From: an uncultured Clostridia bacterium | GTDB lineage: Bacteria > Bacillota > Clostridia > Christensenellales > Borkfalkiaceae | Assembly: GCA_934247225.1 (NCBI GenBank) | Contig: CAKQJE010000002.1 | Coordinates: 1 to 64,000 of the forward strand | Length of the DNA stretch: 64,000 bases | Direction: 5' to 3' | In this document: one piece after another, positions 8,479-16,121 of the stretch | Numbering within the stretch: the stretch's first letter is position 1 | Layout: each line of letters starts with the position of its first letter | Notes under the pieces: generated by a model | Told to the model about the DNA's origin: nothing | Database searches by the model: none | The model's input: only the letters and a program-made list of their open reading frames with translations | Made by a program: the position numbers and the translations under genes

Positions 8479-9399
8479 ATGAAAAATAAATCGAGATTTG
8501 CCGTCGCGAGAAACTTTCTTATTTTCTGGACGCTTTTCATAGGTATCGGAGCGGTCGCGGGAGCCGTCGGAATGTTTGTCGATCCGAGCGGCAAAGCGAT
8601 GGGAATGGACGGAATGCTTCCGTATTTCCAAAAACTTCCGTTCGCGGACGTACTTTTTCGGGATTTGCTGTTTTCGGGCATTATGCTTCTGATCGTGAAC
8701 GGACTTACAAACCTTACCGCCGCGACCCTTCTGTTTATGAAGAAAAAGGCGGGAGTTATATCGGGCGGCATTTTCGGCGTTACGTTAATGCTGTGGATAT
8801 GCATTCAGTTTTATATGTTCCCGTTAAACTTTATGTCGACTATTTATTTTATCTTCGGATTTTTGCAGGCGGTAACGGGTTACGCGGCGTGGGTTTTCAA
8901 AAAGCAGGAAGATTTCGGGGTCGATATAAACGATTACCCGAACATAGGAACCAATTCGAAACTTCTCGTCGTTTATTTTTCGAGGCTCGGTTACGTTAAG
9001 AAAAAGGCGTTCGAAGAAGCGAACAGAACGGGCGCGCTCGTTTACGAGGTTAAATCGACCGAAAAAACGGACGGAACGGCGGGGTTCTGGTGGTGCGGCA
9101 GATACGGTATGCATAGGTGGGGAATGCCGATCGAACCGATAAGCGTAGATCTGACGAAATTCGAAAAAGTTACGATATGTTCGCCGATCTGGGTTTTCGC
9201 GCTCTCCGCCCCGATAAGGGAATTTTGCAAAAAGGCTTCGGGAAAAATCAATAGCGCCGATTACATTCTCGTTCACCACACGAACGGAACTTATGAAAAC
9301 GCTGCGAACGAAATGGACGAACTTTTAAAAATCCGCCGCTCTTCTTTCCGCACGATAACCTGCCGAAAGGGAAAATACATAAAAGAAAAAACTTTTTAA
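8479..9399 (+). CDS. Fusion of a four-helix membrane domain and a flavodoxin-like domain, 306 aa
   Basis: Residues about 10-140 hold four membrane helices. Residues about 155-290 are a flavodoxin-like fold: KLLVVYFSRLGYVKKKA (the phosphate-binding loop), a central VTICSPIWVFALSAPIREFCKKA (flavin-contacting strand and loop), and YILVHHTNG. The loop is atypical: the T-G-N-T FMN loop is replaced by RLGYVKKK, so cofactor binding is uncertain. The likely role is membrane-linked electron transfer or stress defence, by inference. A clear promoter and the shared 18-bp element lie upstream; a strong terminator closes the unit. Confidence 0.75.
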   Translation: MKNKSRFAVARNFLIFWTLFIGIGAVAGAVGMFVDPSGKAMGMDGMLPYFQKLPFADVLFRDLLFSGIMLLIVNGLTNLTAATLLFMKKKAGVISGGIFGVTLMLWICIQFYMFPLNFMSTIYFIFGFLQAVTGYAAWVFKKQEDFGVDINDYPNIGTNSKLLVVYFSRLGYVKKKAFEEANRTGALVYEVKSTEKTDGTAGFWWCGRYGMHRWGMPIEPISVDLTKFEKVTICSPIWVFALSAPIREFCKKASGKINSADYILVHHTNGTYENAANEMDELLKIRRSSFRTITCRKGKYIKEKTF

Positions 9400-9431
9400 A
9401 AACAACTTTAAACTCTTAAAGCAATAAAACA

Positions 9432-9473
9432 GCCCGCGCGAAATCTGCCGAACAGAGCCGATTTCGCGCGGGC
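9432..9473. terminator. Strong bidirectional terminator between convergent genes
   Basis: A perfect 14-bp stem (GCCCGCGCGAAATC, 9432-9445, with 9460-9473) with A/T-rich tracts on both sides. It serves the plus-strand flavodoxin gene and the minus-strand ABC-2 operon. Confidence 0.85.
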
Positions 9474-9498
9474 GAATTTTATTATTTAAGATTTTTAA

Positions 9499-10098
9499 TT
9501 ACTCTTCCGTCATACCGTTGTTTTCGCCGCCGTTTGATTTCGGGCAATCCGCGCAATCCGCGTAATTGCTTTCGGCTATGTTTTTATCGGCGATTTCTTT
9601 AACGTCCGCGCCGTAGCGGCAGATGACCCAGCACAAGATGAACATTATGCCCGTTCCGAAGCCGCCGTAATTGCTTCCGTCGTCATAGGGGACGTCGAAA
9701 CAAGCGTACACAATGGCGGCAAGTATAACCGAAACGACGGAAAGCGACAAATACAAAATGCCGACTTTGAGCATTTTTTTACATATCGTTTTGTCGAAAG
9801 GCGTACCCGCGGCAAGTTCGTCGGCGAAAAAGTTTTTCATAAAACCGCTCATAACCGCAGAGATCGCGCAGGTCACGACCGCGCTCACGCAGCTGCATCT
9901 CAAAAGGTTAAGGTTTAAAGACTCGTCGGAAATATATTCAGCCGCGCTTTGCCACAAAGCCGACTCTTCGTTTATACAGAAAAGAATTATCGCTCCGATA
10001 AGGCTCGTCGCCGCGCCGACTATGCAGCAAACAAAAGCGATCGTAGCCAGAATTTTCAAAACTTTACATATAGTTTGTATTACATTCAATGATTTCAT
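9499..10098 (-). CDS. DUF2975-like membrane protein, 199 aa
   Basis: Four predicted membrane helices (residues about 12-40, 65-88, 108-130, 143-160). The cytosolic loop between helices 2 and 3 (FADELAAGTPFDKTICKKMLKVG) is the part that recalls DUF2975. The acidic Cys-containing tail (CADCPKSN) is unusual. DUF2975 genes often sit next to a small Xre-type regulator, but none is seen here. Third gene of the ABC-2 operon, 15 bases after the permease, with ribosome-binding site AGAGGA. Function unknown; an accessory role to the exporter is an inference. Confidence 0.6.
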   Translation of the reverse strand: MKSLNVIQTICKVLKILATIAFVCCIVGAATSLIGAIILFCINEESALWQSAAEYISDESLNLNLLRCSCVSAVVTCAISAVMSGFMKNFFADELAAGTPFDKTICKKMLKVGILYLSLSVVSVILAAIVYACFDVPYDDGSNYGGFGTGIMFILCWVICRYGADVKEIADKNIAESNYADCADCPKSNGGENNGMTEE

Positions 10099-10112
10099 CC
10101 GTAATTCCTCTT

Positions 10113-11018
10113 TTACTTATGTTTTTTGGCAAGAATTCTGCTTACCATAACGTACGCGCCCACGCAAACGACAACGGCAAGCGCAAGAACAAGATACATA
10201 ACCCAAATACCGACGTTATGCCCGAAAAAGTAAATATTGCAGTCTATCCCGTCTTTCATTCCCTTGATCACGATTTCCCTTTGCGCTTCGGGAAGAATAC
10301 TCGCCATTTCGTTAAGAGAACCGGAAAGCGAATGATTTCTGATAAGCGCAGTTCCGTAAGTTCCCGGCAGAAACATTAAAATGCCTTTGAGGTAATCGGG
10401 AAAAGAATCGATCGGCATATACGCGCCGCATAAAAATCCGTAACCCGCCGAAACGATCGTACCAACCGCCGAAGCCTGCCCGTTCGTCGATAAAAACACG
10501 TTTACGATCGACGAAAGCGCCGTTCCGAAAAGCGTGAGCAAAATCACGTCGACCAGAAGAAGCAACACGTCGGTAAATGTTAAAAACCAACCCTGAACGG
10601 CTATATAAACAAATCCGACGGCAAGAGCTATCAGGTTTACGATAATCGTGGAGAAAAACGCAGCCGCGAAATATGACAGCGGTACGGTGCGGGGGTTGAC
10701 CGGAGAAACGAGCAGATCTTTTCTTGCGCCCGATACTTTATCCTGCACCATAAGAAGATTGGAACAGAACGCGACGGTTATGCACGTAACCGCAAGCAGC
10801 GACGAAACGAGTTGCCCCGCGACTATTCCGTTGATAATCTTCTCGGGAACGACGAAATCTCCCGCGCTCTGAACGAACGCATCTCGGTATACTTTCGCCA
10901 AAAACGTCGCGTATAAAACCAAAAGGATAATCGGCGTTATGAGCGACGAGAAAAACATTCCTTTATCTTTGAAAAACAACTTTACGTTTCTTTTTGTAAG
11001 CGCCGAAAACGTTTTCAT
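10113..11018 (-). CDS. ABC-2 type transporter permease, 301 aa
   Basis: Six-helix ABC-2 permease: an N-terminal amphipathic segment (ALTKRNVKLFFKDKG), helix 1 at about 25-42, then a block of five helices from about 90 to the end with the conserved FLCGAYMPIDSFPDYLKG loop. The family exports drugs, lipids or polysaccharides; DrrB/YhgE-like exporters are the nearest in look. The start is placed at 11018, which has GGGGGAG nine bases upstream; an earlier in-frame start at 11057 would overlap the ATPase gene without a ribosome-binding site. Operon: ATPase, permease, DUF2975-like. Confidence 0.88.
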   Translation of the reverse strand: MKTFSALTKRNVKLFFKDKGMFFSSLITPIILLVLYATFLAKVYRDAFVQSAGDFVVPEKIINGIVAGQLVSSLLAVTCITVAFCSNLLMVQDKVSGARKDLLVSPVNPRTVPLSYFAAAFFSTIIVNLIALAVGFVYIAVQGWFLTFTDVLLLLVDVILLTLFGTALSSIVNVFLSTNGQASAVGTIVSAGYGFLCGAYMPIDSFPDYLKGILMFLPGTYGTALIRNHSLSGSLNEMASILPEAQREIVIKGMKDGIDCNIYFFGHNVGIWVMYLVLALAVVVCVGAYVMVSRILAKKHK

Positions 11019-11019
11019 T

Positions 11020-11928
11020 TCAATTCTCCCCCGAAAGTTTTTTACCCGTAACGGCAAGGAAAACGTCGTCCATCTTGCCTTTCGTTATCTCGAAATCGGA
11101 AAATAAATCGGGATTTTTTATTATGAGATCCCTTGCCTCCGCGGTATCCTTAATCGAAATTCTGCAAGCGTCTCTGATAACTTCATATTTAAACCCGAGC
11201 GCGTCGATTCTCTTTTCGTCGGCGTTATAAACCGTGATATAATCGCCCGTATACTTGTTTTTCAGCTCGAGAGGCGTGCCTTCCGCAGAAATTTTACCCG
11301 CGTCGAGGATAACGACATAATCGGCGTCCGCAACTTCTTCCATATAGTGCGTCGTGAGGAAAACGGTCATTTTATCCCTTTTTCTGAGCGTGTCGATAAC
11401 TTCCCAGAGAGTTTTTCTCGTCTGCGGGTCGAGACCGGTGGTCGGTTCGTCTAAAATAAGCAGTTCGGGCTTATGCAAAATCGCGCGGGCAACGTCTATT
11501 TTTCGTCTCTGCCCGCCCGAAAGCTTGCCGACGTCTCTCGAAAGAAGATTTTTAAAATCGAGCATTTCCGCAAGCTCGTTTATGCGGTTTATCGCCTCTT
11601 TACCGTAAATCCCGTAAAGGCTCGCGCGCGAAATCAGGTTATCCTTAACCGAAAGCACGCCGTCGAGCGCGGAACTCTGAAACACCACGCCTATTCTGCC
11701 CGAAATTTCCTCGATATCCGTCTCCGCGTTTTTACCGCAGATTTCGACGTTTCCGCCGTCCTGTTTCGTAAGCCCGCACATTATGGATATAGTCGTGGAT
11801 TTTCCCGCGCCGTTCACGCCCAAAAACGCGAAAAATTCGCCCCTTTTAACCTTAAAGGACAAATCGTTTACGGCTTTGACTTCCCCGAAGCTTTTTTTAA
11901 GCCCCGTTATACTTATTATGTTTTCCAT
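11020..11928 (-). CDS. ABC transporter ATP-binding protein (DrrA/CcmA type), 302 aa
   Basis: Nucleotide-binding domain with Walker A GVNGAGKST (residues about 37-45), Q-loop GVVFQSS, signature KLSGGQRRKIDVARA, Walker B LLILDEPTTGLDP and H-loop TTHYMEE. Residues 220-302 form the C-terminal extension seen in DrrA-type drug or lipid exporters. Drives the ABC-2 permease two bases downstream. The promoter and the 18-bp shared element lie directly upstream, so the operon is probably inducible. Confidence 0.92.
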   Translation of the reverse strand: MENIISITGLKKSFGEVKAVNDLSFKVKRGEFFAFLGVNGAGKSTTISIMCGLTKQDGGNVEICGKNAETDIEEISGRIGVVFQSSALDGVLSVKDNLISRASLYGIYGKEAINRINELAEMLDFKNLLSRDVGKLSGGQRRKIDVARAILHKPELLILDEPTTGLDPQTRKTLWEVIDTLRKRDKMTVFLTTHYMEEVADADYVVILDAGKISAEGTPLELKNKYTGDYITVYNADEKRIDALGFKYEVIRDACRISIKDTAEARDLIIKNPDLFSDFEITKGKMDDVFLAVTGKKLSGEN

Positions 11929-11944
11929 GGTTCTCCCCGTAAAT

Positions 11945-11994
11945 CGTTCTATAACAAGTGTTTTAATTATAATACATTACAGGTCGTTTGTCAA
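11945..11994 (-). promoter_or_regulatory. Promoter plus 18-bp shared element upstream of the ABC-2 operon
   Basis: Consensus promoter on the minus strand: TTGACA (11994-11989), 17 bases, TATAAT (11971-11966). Three bases further on is AACACTTGTTATAGAACG (11962-11945). This position overlaps the expected transcription start. Confidence 0.8.
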
Positions 11995-12049
11995 CGATAT
12001 GGGGCGGCTGTAAGCACATATTTTTGCCGTTTTTGCCCATTCTTTTTTT

Positions 12050-13219
12050 ATGACAACGAACAAAAAGCGGTTAAATTGCGCCGCGTTGATTTTTATATTG
12101 TCTTTATGCGCGTATGCGGCGGTCTTTTCGCCCGTTTCGCTTCGGCGCGGCGGTTTTTCCGCGCGCGCGGAGATTTTAAGGAAAAACGATATAAATCTCA
12201 CGATCGAGGTAAACGGAAAAACTTTTAATTATTACTACCCCGAAATCGATATTTCGGGCGGAAGATATTATCTGAAAAAAGCCGAAGAGGTCGCGGAGGA
12301 CATCTATTTTTCGTCGCTCGATTTTCCTTTGAACGCGTCCTATGTTTTACATCCCGAAAGGGAACAACCGTTTGAGTTTCAAAAGGAAAAAGTCGGTCTC
12401 GGAGTCGATAAACAGGCACTTTTAGAGTCAATCGACAAAGTTTTAAACAGCGGCGGAGGGGTGATAAAAGTCGACAAATTCGTAACGGTGCAGCCCGAAA
12501 TCACGCTTTCGGAACTCAAAAAAAATCTATGCAAAAGAGGAGAATTTTCAACGGGTTATTCCGCTTCCGCCGAGGCGAGAAAAAGCAATATCGCCCTTGC
12601 CTGTAAGCTTTTAAACGGTACGGAAATCGGCATCGGCGAAGAGTTTTCGTTTAACGAAATCGTCGGCGAAAGGACGGAGGAAAGAGGGTTTTCGTCGGCA
12701 AAAGTAATCGAAAACGGAAAATTTACCGAAGGGGTCGGCGGCGGCGTGTGTCAGGTGTCTTCCACCGTTTATAACTGCGCGCTCCTCTCCGGAATGACCG
12801 TTTCCGAAAGGCACCGCCACAGCTTAGCCGTTTCTTACGTGGAACCTTCTTTCGACGCCATGGTAAGCTTTTCTTATGCGGATTTGCGATTTTTTAACGA
12901 CAGCAAAGCGCCCGTCCTGCTCGTCGCCGACGCAAACGGAGAACGCCTGAGAGTTCGCATTTACGGCGAAGAAAATTGCTACCGATACAAGCGAATTTCG
13001 GTCGTTAACGAACTTATAGACCCGCTTCCCGAAGAAATAGTCTACACGAGCGAGCTTTCCTCGGGCGAAACGAAACAAATGGTTTACCCTAAAAAAGGAA
13101 TAAAAAGCGCGGGCGTTATCGAAAAATATTTCGGCGAAAAGCTTGTCGAAAGAAAACTGCTCGTGACCGACGAATACTCCCCGCTCCGCGGAATAACGCT
13201 CGTCGGGAAGAACGCGTAA
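12050..13219 (+). CDS. VanW family protein, 389 aa
   Basis: N-terminal membrane anchor (residues about 8-30), a domain at about 45-160 resembling the peptidoglycan-binding-4 fold often paired with VanW, the VanW domain at about 168-306 with its hallmark GGGVCQVSSTVYNCAL (230-245) and HRHS, and a C-terminal G5-like beta domain (about 315-385). VanW proteins are cell-wall associated; the biochemical role is unknown. The ribosome-binding site before ATG 12050 is poor. The gene is divergent from the ABC-2 operon and lies upstream of GNAT-ogt, which has its own promoter. Confidence 0.88.
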   Translation: MTTNKKRLNCAALIFILSLCAYAAVFSPVSLRRGGFSARAEILRKNDINLTIEVNGKTFNYYYPEIDISGGRYYLKKAEEVAEDIYFSSLDFPLNASYVLHPEREQPFEFQKEKVGLGVDKQALLESIDKVLNSGGGVIKVDKFVTVQPEITLSELKKNLCKRGEFSTGYSASAEARKSNIALACKLLNGTEIGIGEEFSFNEIVGERTEERGFSSAKVIENGKFTEGVGGGVCQVSSTVYNCALLSGMTVSERHRHSLAVSYVEPSFDAMVSFSYADLRFFNDSKAPVLLVADANGERLRVRIYGEENCYRYKRISVVNELIDPLPEEIVYTSELSSGETKQMVYPKKGIKSAGVIEKYFGEKLVERKLLVTDEYSPLRGITLVGKNA

Positions 13220-13239
13220 AAAAACTTCGCGCTTTTTGA

Positions 13240-13289
13240 TTGACTTTTTAATCCTTGTCGTTTATAATTATAACACTTGTTATAGAAAG
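13240..13289 (+). promoter_or_regulatory. Promoter plus 18-bp shared element upstream of GNAT/YoaP-ogt
   Basis: -35 TTGACT (13240-13245), 17 bases, -10 TATAAT (13263-13268). After three bases comes AACACTTGTTATAGAAAG (13272-13289). Spacing and sequence match the ABC-2 promoter. Confidence 0.8.
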
Positions 13290-13308
13290 GCTATCGATGG
13301 GGTAACAT

Positions 13309-14052
13309 ATGGGATTTATAAGAATAACAAAAGACAATATCGACAAGGAGCATATTTGTTGCGCTATGTCGGGAAAACAAGGTCTTGCCAAAAAAGAATG
13401 GCTTAAAGAACGTTTCGACGAAGGGCTTGTTTTTTACAGAAGCGAAGAAAGGGGCAAATGTTTTATAGAATATATCCCCGCCGAAAACGCCTGGGCGGCG
13501 ATCGATGCGGACGGATATCTTTATATCGACTGTATGTGGATTGCCGGGACTTTAAAAGGTCACGGCTACGCGAACGAACTGCTCGCCGAATGTATTAAGG
13601 ACGCAAAAGAACAGAATAAAAAGGGAATTTGCATTATTTCCTCTTTAAAGAAAAAGGAATTTCTCTCCGACCCGAAATTTCTCGCGTATAAAGGCTTTAA
13701 AATCGCCGACGAATCGGCAAACGGCATAACTTTGATGTATCTTCCGCTTTCGCCCGACGCCGAACCGCCGAAATTCAAGCCCTGCGCTAAAGACCCGAAA
13801 ATTTCGGAAAGCGGTTTCGTTTTATATTACGCCGATCAATGCCCTTTCACGTATTACTGGGTTGCAAGGCTCGAAGAAGTGGCGAAAGAAAACGGAATAC
13901 CCTTAAAAACGATACATATAACGGACAAAATTTCTGCTCAAAACGTTCCCGCGCCGTGGTCGACATACGCGCTTTTCAAAGACGGCGTATTTTTAACCCA
14001 CGCCGTTCAATCCGACAAAAAATTTCTCGTTCTGGCGGGAATTAAACAATAA
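13309..14052 (+). CDS. GNAT acetyltransferase with C-terminal YoaP-like domain, 247 aa
   Basis: Residues 1-145 are a GNAT fold with the acetyl-CoA loop region WIAGTLKGHGYANELLAECIKDA (GxGxA type) and a C-terminal YKGFKIADES strand. Residues about 160-247 match the YoaP C-terminal domain, with CPFTYYWVARLEEVAKENGI and a thioredoxin-like look (the CPF motif may be redox-active or metal-binding). The acceptor is unknown. It is followed 49 bases later by ogt and shares a promoter element with the flavodoxin and ABC-2 genes, which hints at a stress or detoxification role (inference). Confidence 0.82.
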   Translation: MGFIRITKDNIDKEHICCAMSGKQGLAKKEWLKERFDEGLVFYRSEERGKCFIEYIPAENAWAAIDADGYLYIDCMWIAGTLKGHGYANELLAECIKDAKEQNKKGICIISSLKKKEFLSDPKFLAYKGFKIADESANGITLMYLPLSPDAEPPKFKPCAKDPKISESGFVLYYADQCPFTYYWVARLEEVAKENGIPLKTIHITDKISAQNVPAPWSTYALFKDGVFLTHAVQSDKKFLVLAGIKQ

Positions 14053-14101
14053 ATTCCGCTTAGCCGGACAAAAATAATCCGCAGGCGACCGGGAGATAAA
14101 A

Positions 14102-14599
14102 ATGTTTTATAAAAGTACATACGATTCGCCGATAGGCAAAATCACGCTTGCAAGCAACGGAGACAAACTCACGGGTCTTTGGCTCGACGGGCAAAAATAT
14201 TACGCCGACACGCAGCCCGAAACCTGCGAGGAAAAGGACTTGCCGATATTTACCGAGACGAAAAAGTGGCTCGACATATATTTTTCGGGTAAAAATCCCG
14301 ATTTCCTTCCCCCTCTTTCTATGGAGGGGATTTCCCCGTTCCGCAAAAGGGTATGGGAAATCATGCTGGAAATTCCTTTCGGGAAAACCTCGACTTACGG
14401 CAAAATCGCCGCGCAGATAGCCGCGGAGACAGGCAAAAAAGCCTCGGCGCAAGCCGTCGGCGGCGCAGTCGGGCATAACTCGATATCCATCATAATCCCC
14501 TGCCACAGAGTTATCGGTTCAGACGGCAGTCTCACGGGTTATGCGGGCGGGCTTGACAAAAAAATCGCGCTTTTAAAAAACGAAAACGCAGCTATTTAA
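14102..14599 (+). CDS. ogt: Methylated-DNA--protein-cysteine S-methyltransferase, 165 aa
   Basis: Suicide repair enzyme that moves a methyl group from O6-methylguanine (or O4-methylthymine) to its own cysteine. The acceptor Cys134 is in IIPCHRVIG, with the DNA-binding helix (TSTYGKIAAQIA), the Asn hinge (VGHNSISI) and the C-terminal YAGGLDKKIALL intact. Start 14102 has GGGAG upstream. Probably co-transcribed with the GNAT/YoaP gene and closed by a hairpin. Confidence 0.95.
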   Translation: MFYKSTYDSPIGKITLASNGDKLTGLWLDGQKYYADTQPETCEEKDLPIFTETKKWLDIYFSGKNPDFLPPLSMEGISPFRKRVWEIMLEIPFGKTSTYGKIAAQIAAETGKKASAQAVGGAVGHNSISIIIPCHRVIGSDGSLTGYAGGLDKKIALLKNENAAI

Positions 14600-14613
14600 G
14601 GATTTTGCCAAAG

Positions 14614-14639
14614 AACGGCAACAAAATTCCGTTGCCGTT
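14614..14639. terminator. Hairpin terminator after ogt
   Basis: A 9-bp stem, AACGGCAAC with GTTGCCGTT (14614-14622 with 14631-14639), in the gap between convergent ogt and GH1 genes. The T-tracts are short on both strands, so termination strength is uncertain. Confidence 0.6.
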
Positions 14640-14711
14640 TAAAACGCCGACCGAACTCGCCTCGAAGCCGTCGGAAAGCCAAGATAGTCAAGCCTTAAAG
14701 TCGTTTTTGCT

Positions 14712-16043
14712 TTACGACAAATCTTCGCCGTTGGTTTCGATTACCTTTTTGTACCAATACGCGCTCTTCTTCGGCGTTCTTTCCTGCGTTTCGTAGTCCA
14801 CATAGACAAGCCCGAATCGCTTCGAATATCCTGCCGCCCACTCGAAGTTATCCATAAAAGACCAATAGAAATAGCCGATAACGGGATATTTTACGGAAAC
14901 TTTTTTCACTTCTTCAAGGTGCCGCCTGATATAATCGATACGCATATCGTCGGGGATTTCCCCCTCAGAAGTTTTCCACTCGGTGATTGCCACTCCGTTT
15001 TCGGCAAAAAGTATCGGCAAACCGTACCTTTCGTAATAGTATTTGACCAGATACCCTATTCCTTCGGAAGTTACCGTCCAATTCATCGCGGTAATTTTAT
15101 CGTTTGCCGCTAACGGCATTTTTTTCACGCCGTCGCTCGTTTTTTCCACATAAAATCCGCGATAAAAGTTCACGCCGAAAAAGTCGAAATCGCTTTTTAT
15201 AATTCGCATATCTTCTTTTGAAGGCTCATACCCGTACTCGGCGAACCACTTTTTATATTCTTCGGTAAACTCGCCTTTTATAAGGGCGTCGGTAAAAAAA
15301 CAGCCGTCGTAAAACTCCCCGTTCGGGGTGAAATTATATTTTAAGGCGAGTTCCGCGTCCTCTTCCTTTTTCGGCATCATCGGCGTGAAGCAAGGCGAAA
15401 TGCCGAGATTTAGTTTATGCTTCGCCGCCTTTCTCATAGCTTTTTCCGCTTTTCCGATACATAAAAGAACGTTATGCGCAACCTTAAACACATCGCTTCT
15501 CGAAAGCCGCAGAAACGGAGCGTGCGCGCCCGTGAAATGCCCGTCTTCGACAACGACCTGCGGTTCGTTAAAAATAAAATAGTTTTTTACTTTATCGCCG
15601 AAAATCCCGACTACCGTTTTAGCGTAATCCGCAAACCAATCGCTTATTTTCCTGTTTAAAAAGCCGCCTTTTTCAAACAACGCGCGCGGCAAATCCCAAT
15701 GAAAAATCGTAACCCACGGCGTAATATCTGCGGCTATAAGTCGATTAACGAGGTCTTTATAGAACTCAACGCCGAGTAAATTCACCTCGCCCGTACCGCT
15801 CGGAAAAATGCGACTCCAACTTACGGAAAAGCGGTAATTTTTAATCCCGAGCTTTTTTAAAAGTTCGACGTCCTCTTTATATCTGTGATAATGATCGCAG
15901 GCTGTTTCGCCGTTCATATCGCCTAAGATTCTGCCTTTCGTAAACTTACCGTCCCAGATACTTTCGCCTCTGCCGCCTTCGTTTTCGGCGCCCTCTATCT
16001 GATACGCCGCCGTAGCGACGCCCAATATAAAATCTTTATTCAT
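14712..16043 (-). CDS. GH1 beta-glucosidase family enzyme, 443 aa
   Basis: GH1 retaining beta-glycosidase, cytosolic (no signal peptide). FILGVATAAYQIEG at the N-terminus, acid/base Glu160 in IFNEP, nucleophile Glu348 in FAENG (the usual Thr before ENG is Ala here), and the aglycone-site WSFMDNFEWAAGYSKRFGL near the end. It may act on beta-glucosides or beta-galactosides, free or phosphorylated; the sequence does not settle this. It is the last gene of module 1, 78 bases after the 1,040-residue lipoprotein with a hairpin between, and has no clear ribosome-binding site. It contains one copy of the dispersed 12-mer. Confidence 0.93.
   Translation of the reverse strand: MNKDFILGVATAAYQIEGAENEGGRGESIWDGKFTKGRILGDMNGETACDHYHRYKEDVELLKKLGIKNYRFSVSWSRIFPSGTGEVNLLGVEFYKDLVNRLIAADITPWVTIFHWDLPRALFEKGGFLNRKISDWFADYAKTVVGIFGDKVKNYFIFNEPQVVVEDGHFTGAHAPFLRLSRSDVFKVAHNVLLCIGKAEKAMRKAAKHKLNLGISPCFTPMMPKKEEDAELALKYNFTPNGEFYDGCFFTDALIKGEFTEEYKKWFAEYGYEPSKEDMRIIKSDFDFFGVNFYRGFYVEKTSDGVKKMPLAANDKITAMNWTVTSEGIGYLVKYYYERYGLPILFAENGVAITEWKTSEGEIPDDMRIDYIRRHLEEVKKVSVKYPVIGYFYWSFMDNFEWAAGYSKRFGLVYVDYETQERTPKKSAYWYKKVIETNGEDLS
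15736..15747 (+). repeat. Dispersed 12-mer, exact copy (inside the GH1 gene)
   Basis: ATAAGTCGATTA on the plus strand; the gene, on the minus strand, reads it as Val-Asn-Arg-Leu-Ile (residues 99-103). Confidence 0.7.
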
Positions 16044-16074
16044 AATCGTTTTCGTCGGTTTTTTATTTATTCGA

Positions 16075-16100
16075 AAGGCGGGAAAATCATCTCCCGCCTT
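16075..16100 (-). terminator. Hairpin after the 1,040-residue lipoprotein gene
   Basis: A 9-bp stem, AAGGCGGGA with TCCCGCCTT (16075-16083 with 16092-16100), just past the stop at 16122 and before GH1. The T-tract is weak, so it may only reduce read-through into GH1. Confidence 0.5.
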
Positions 16101-16121
16101 GCTTTTAATCGTTTTTCCGCG

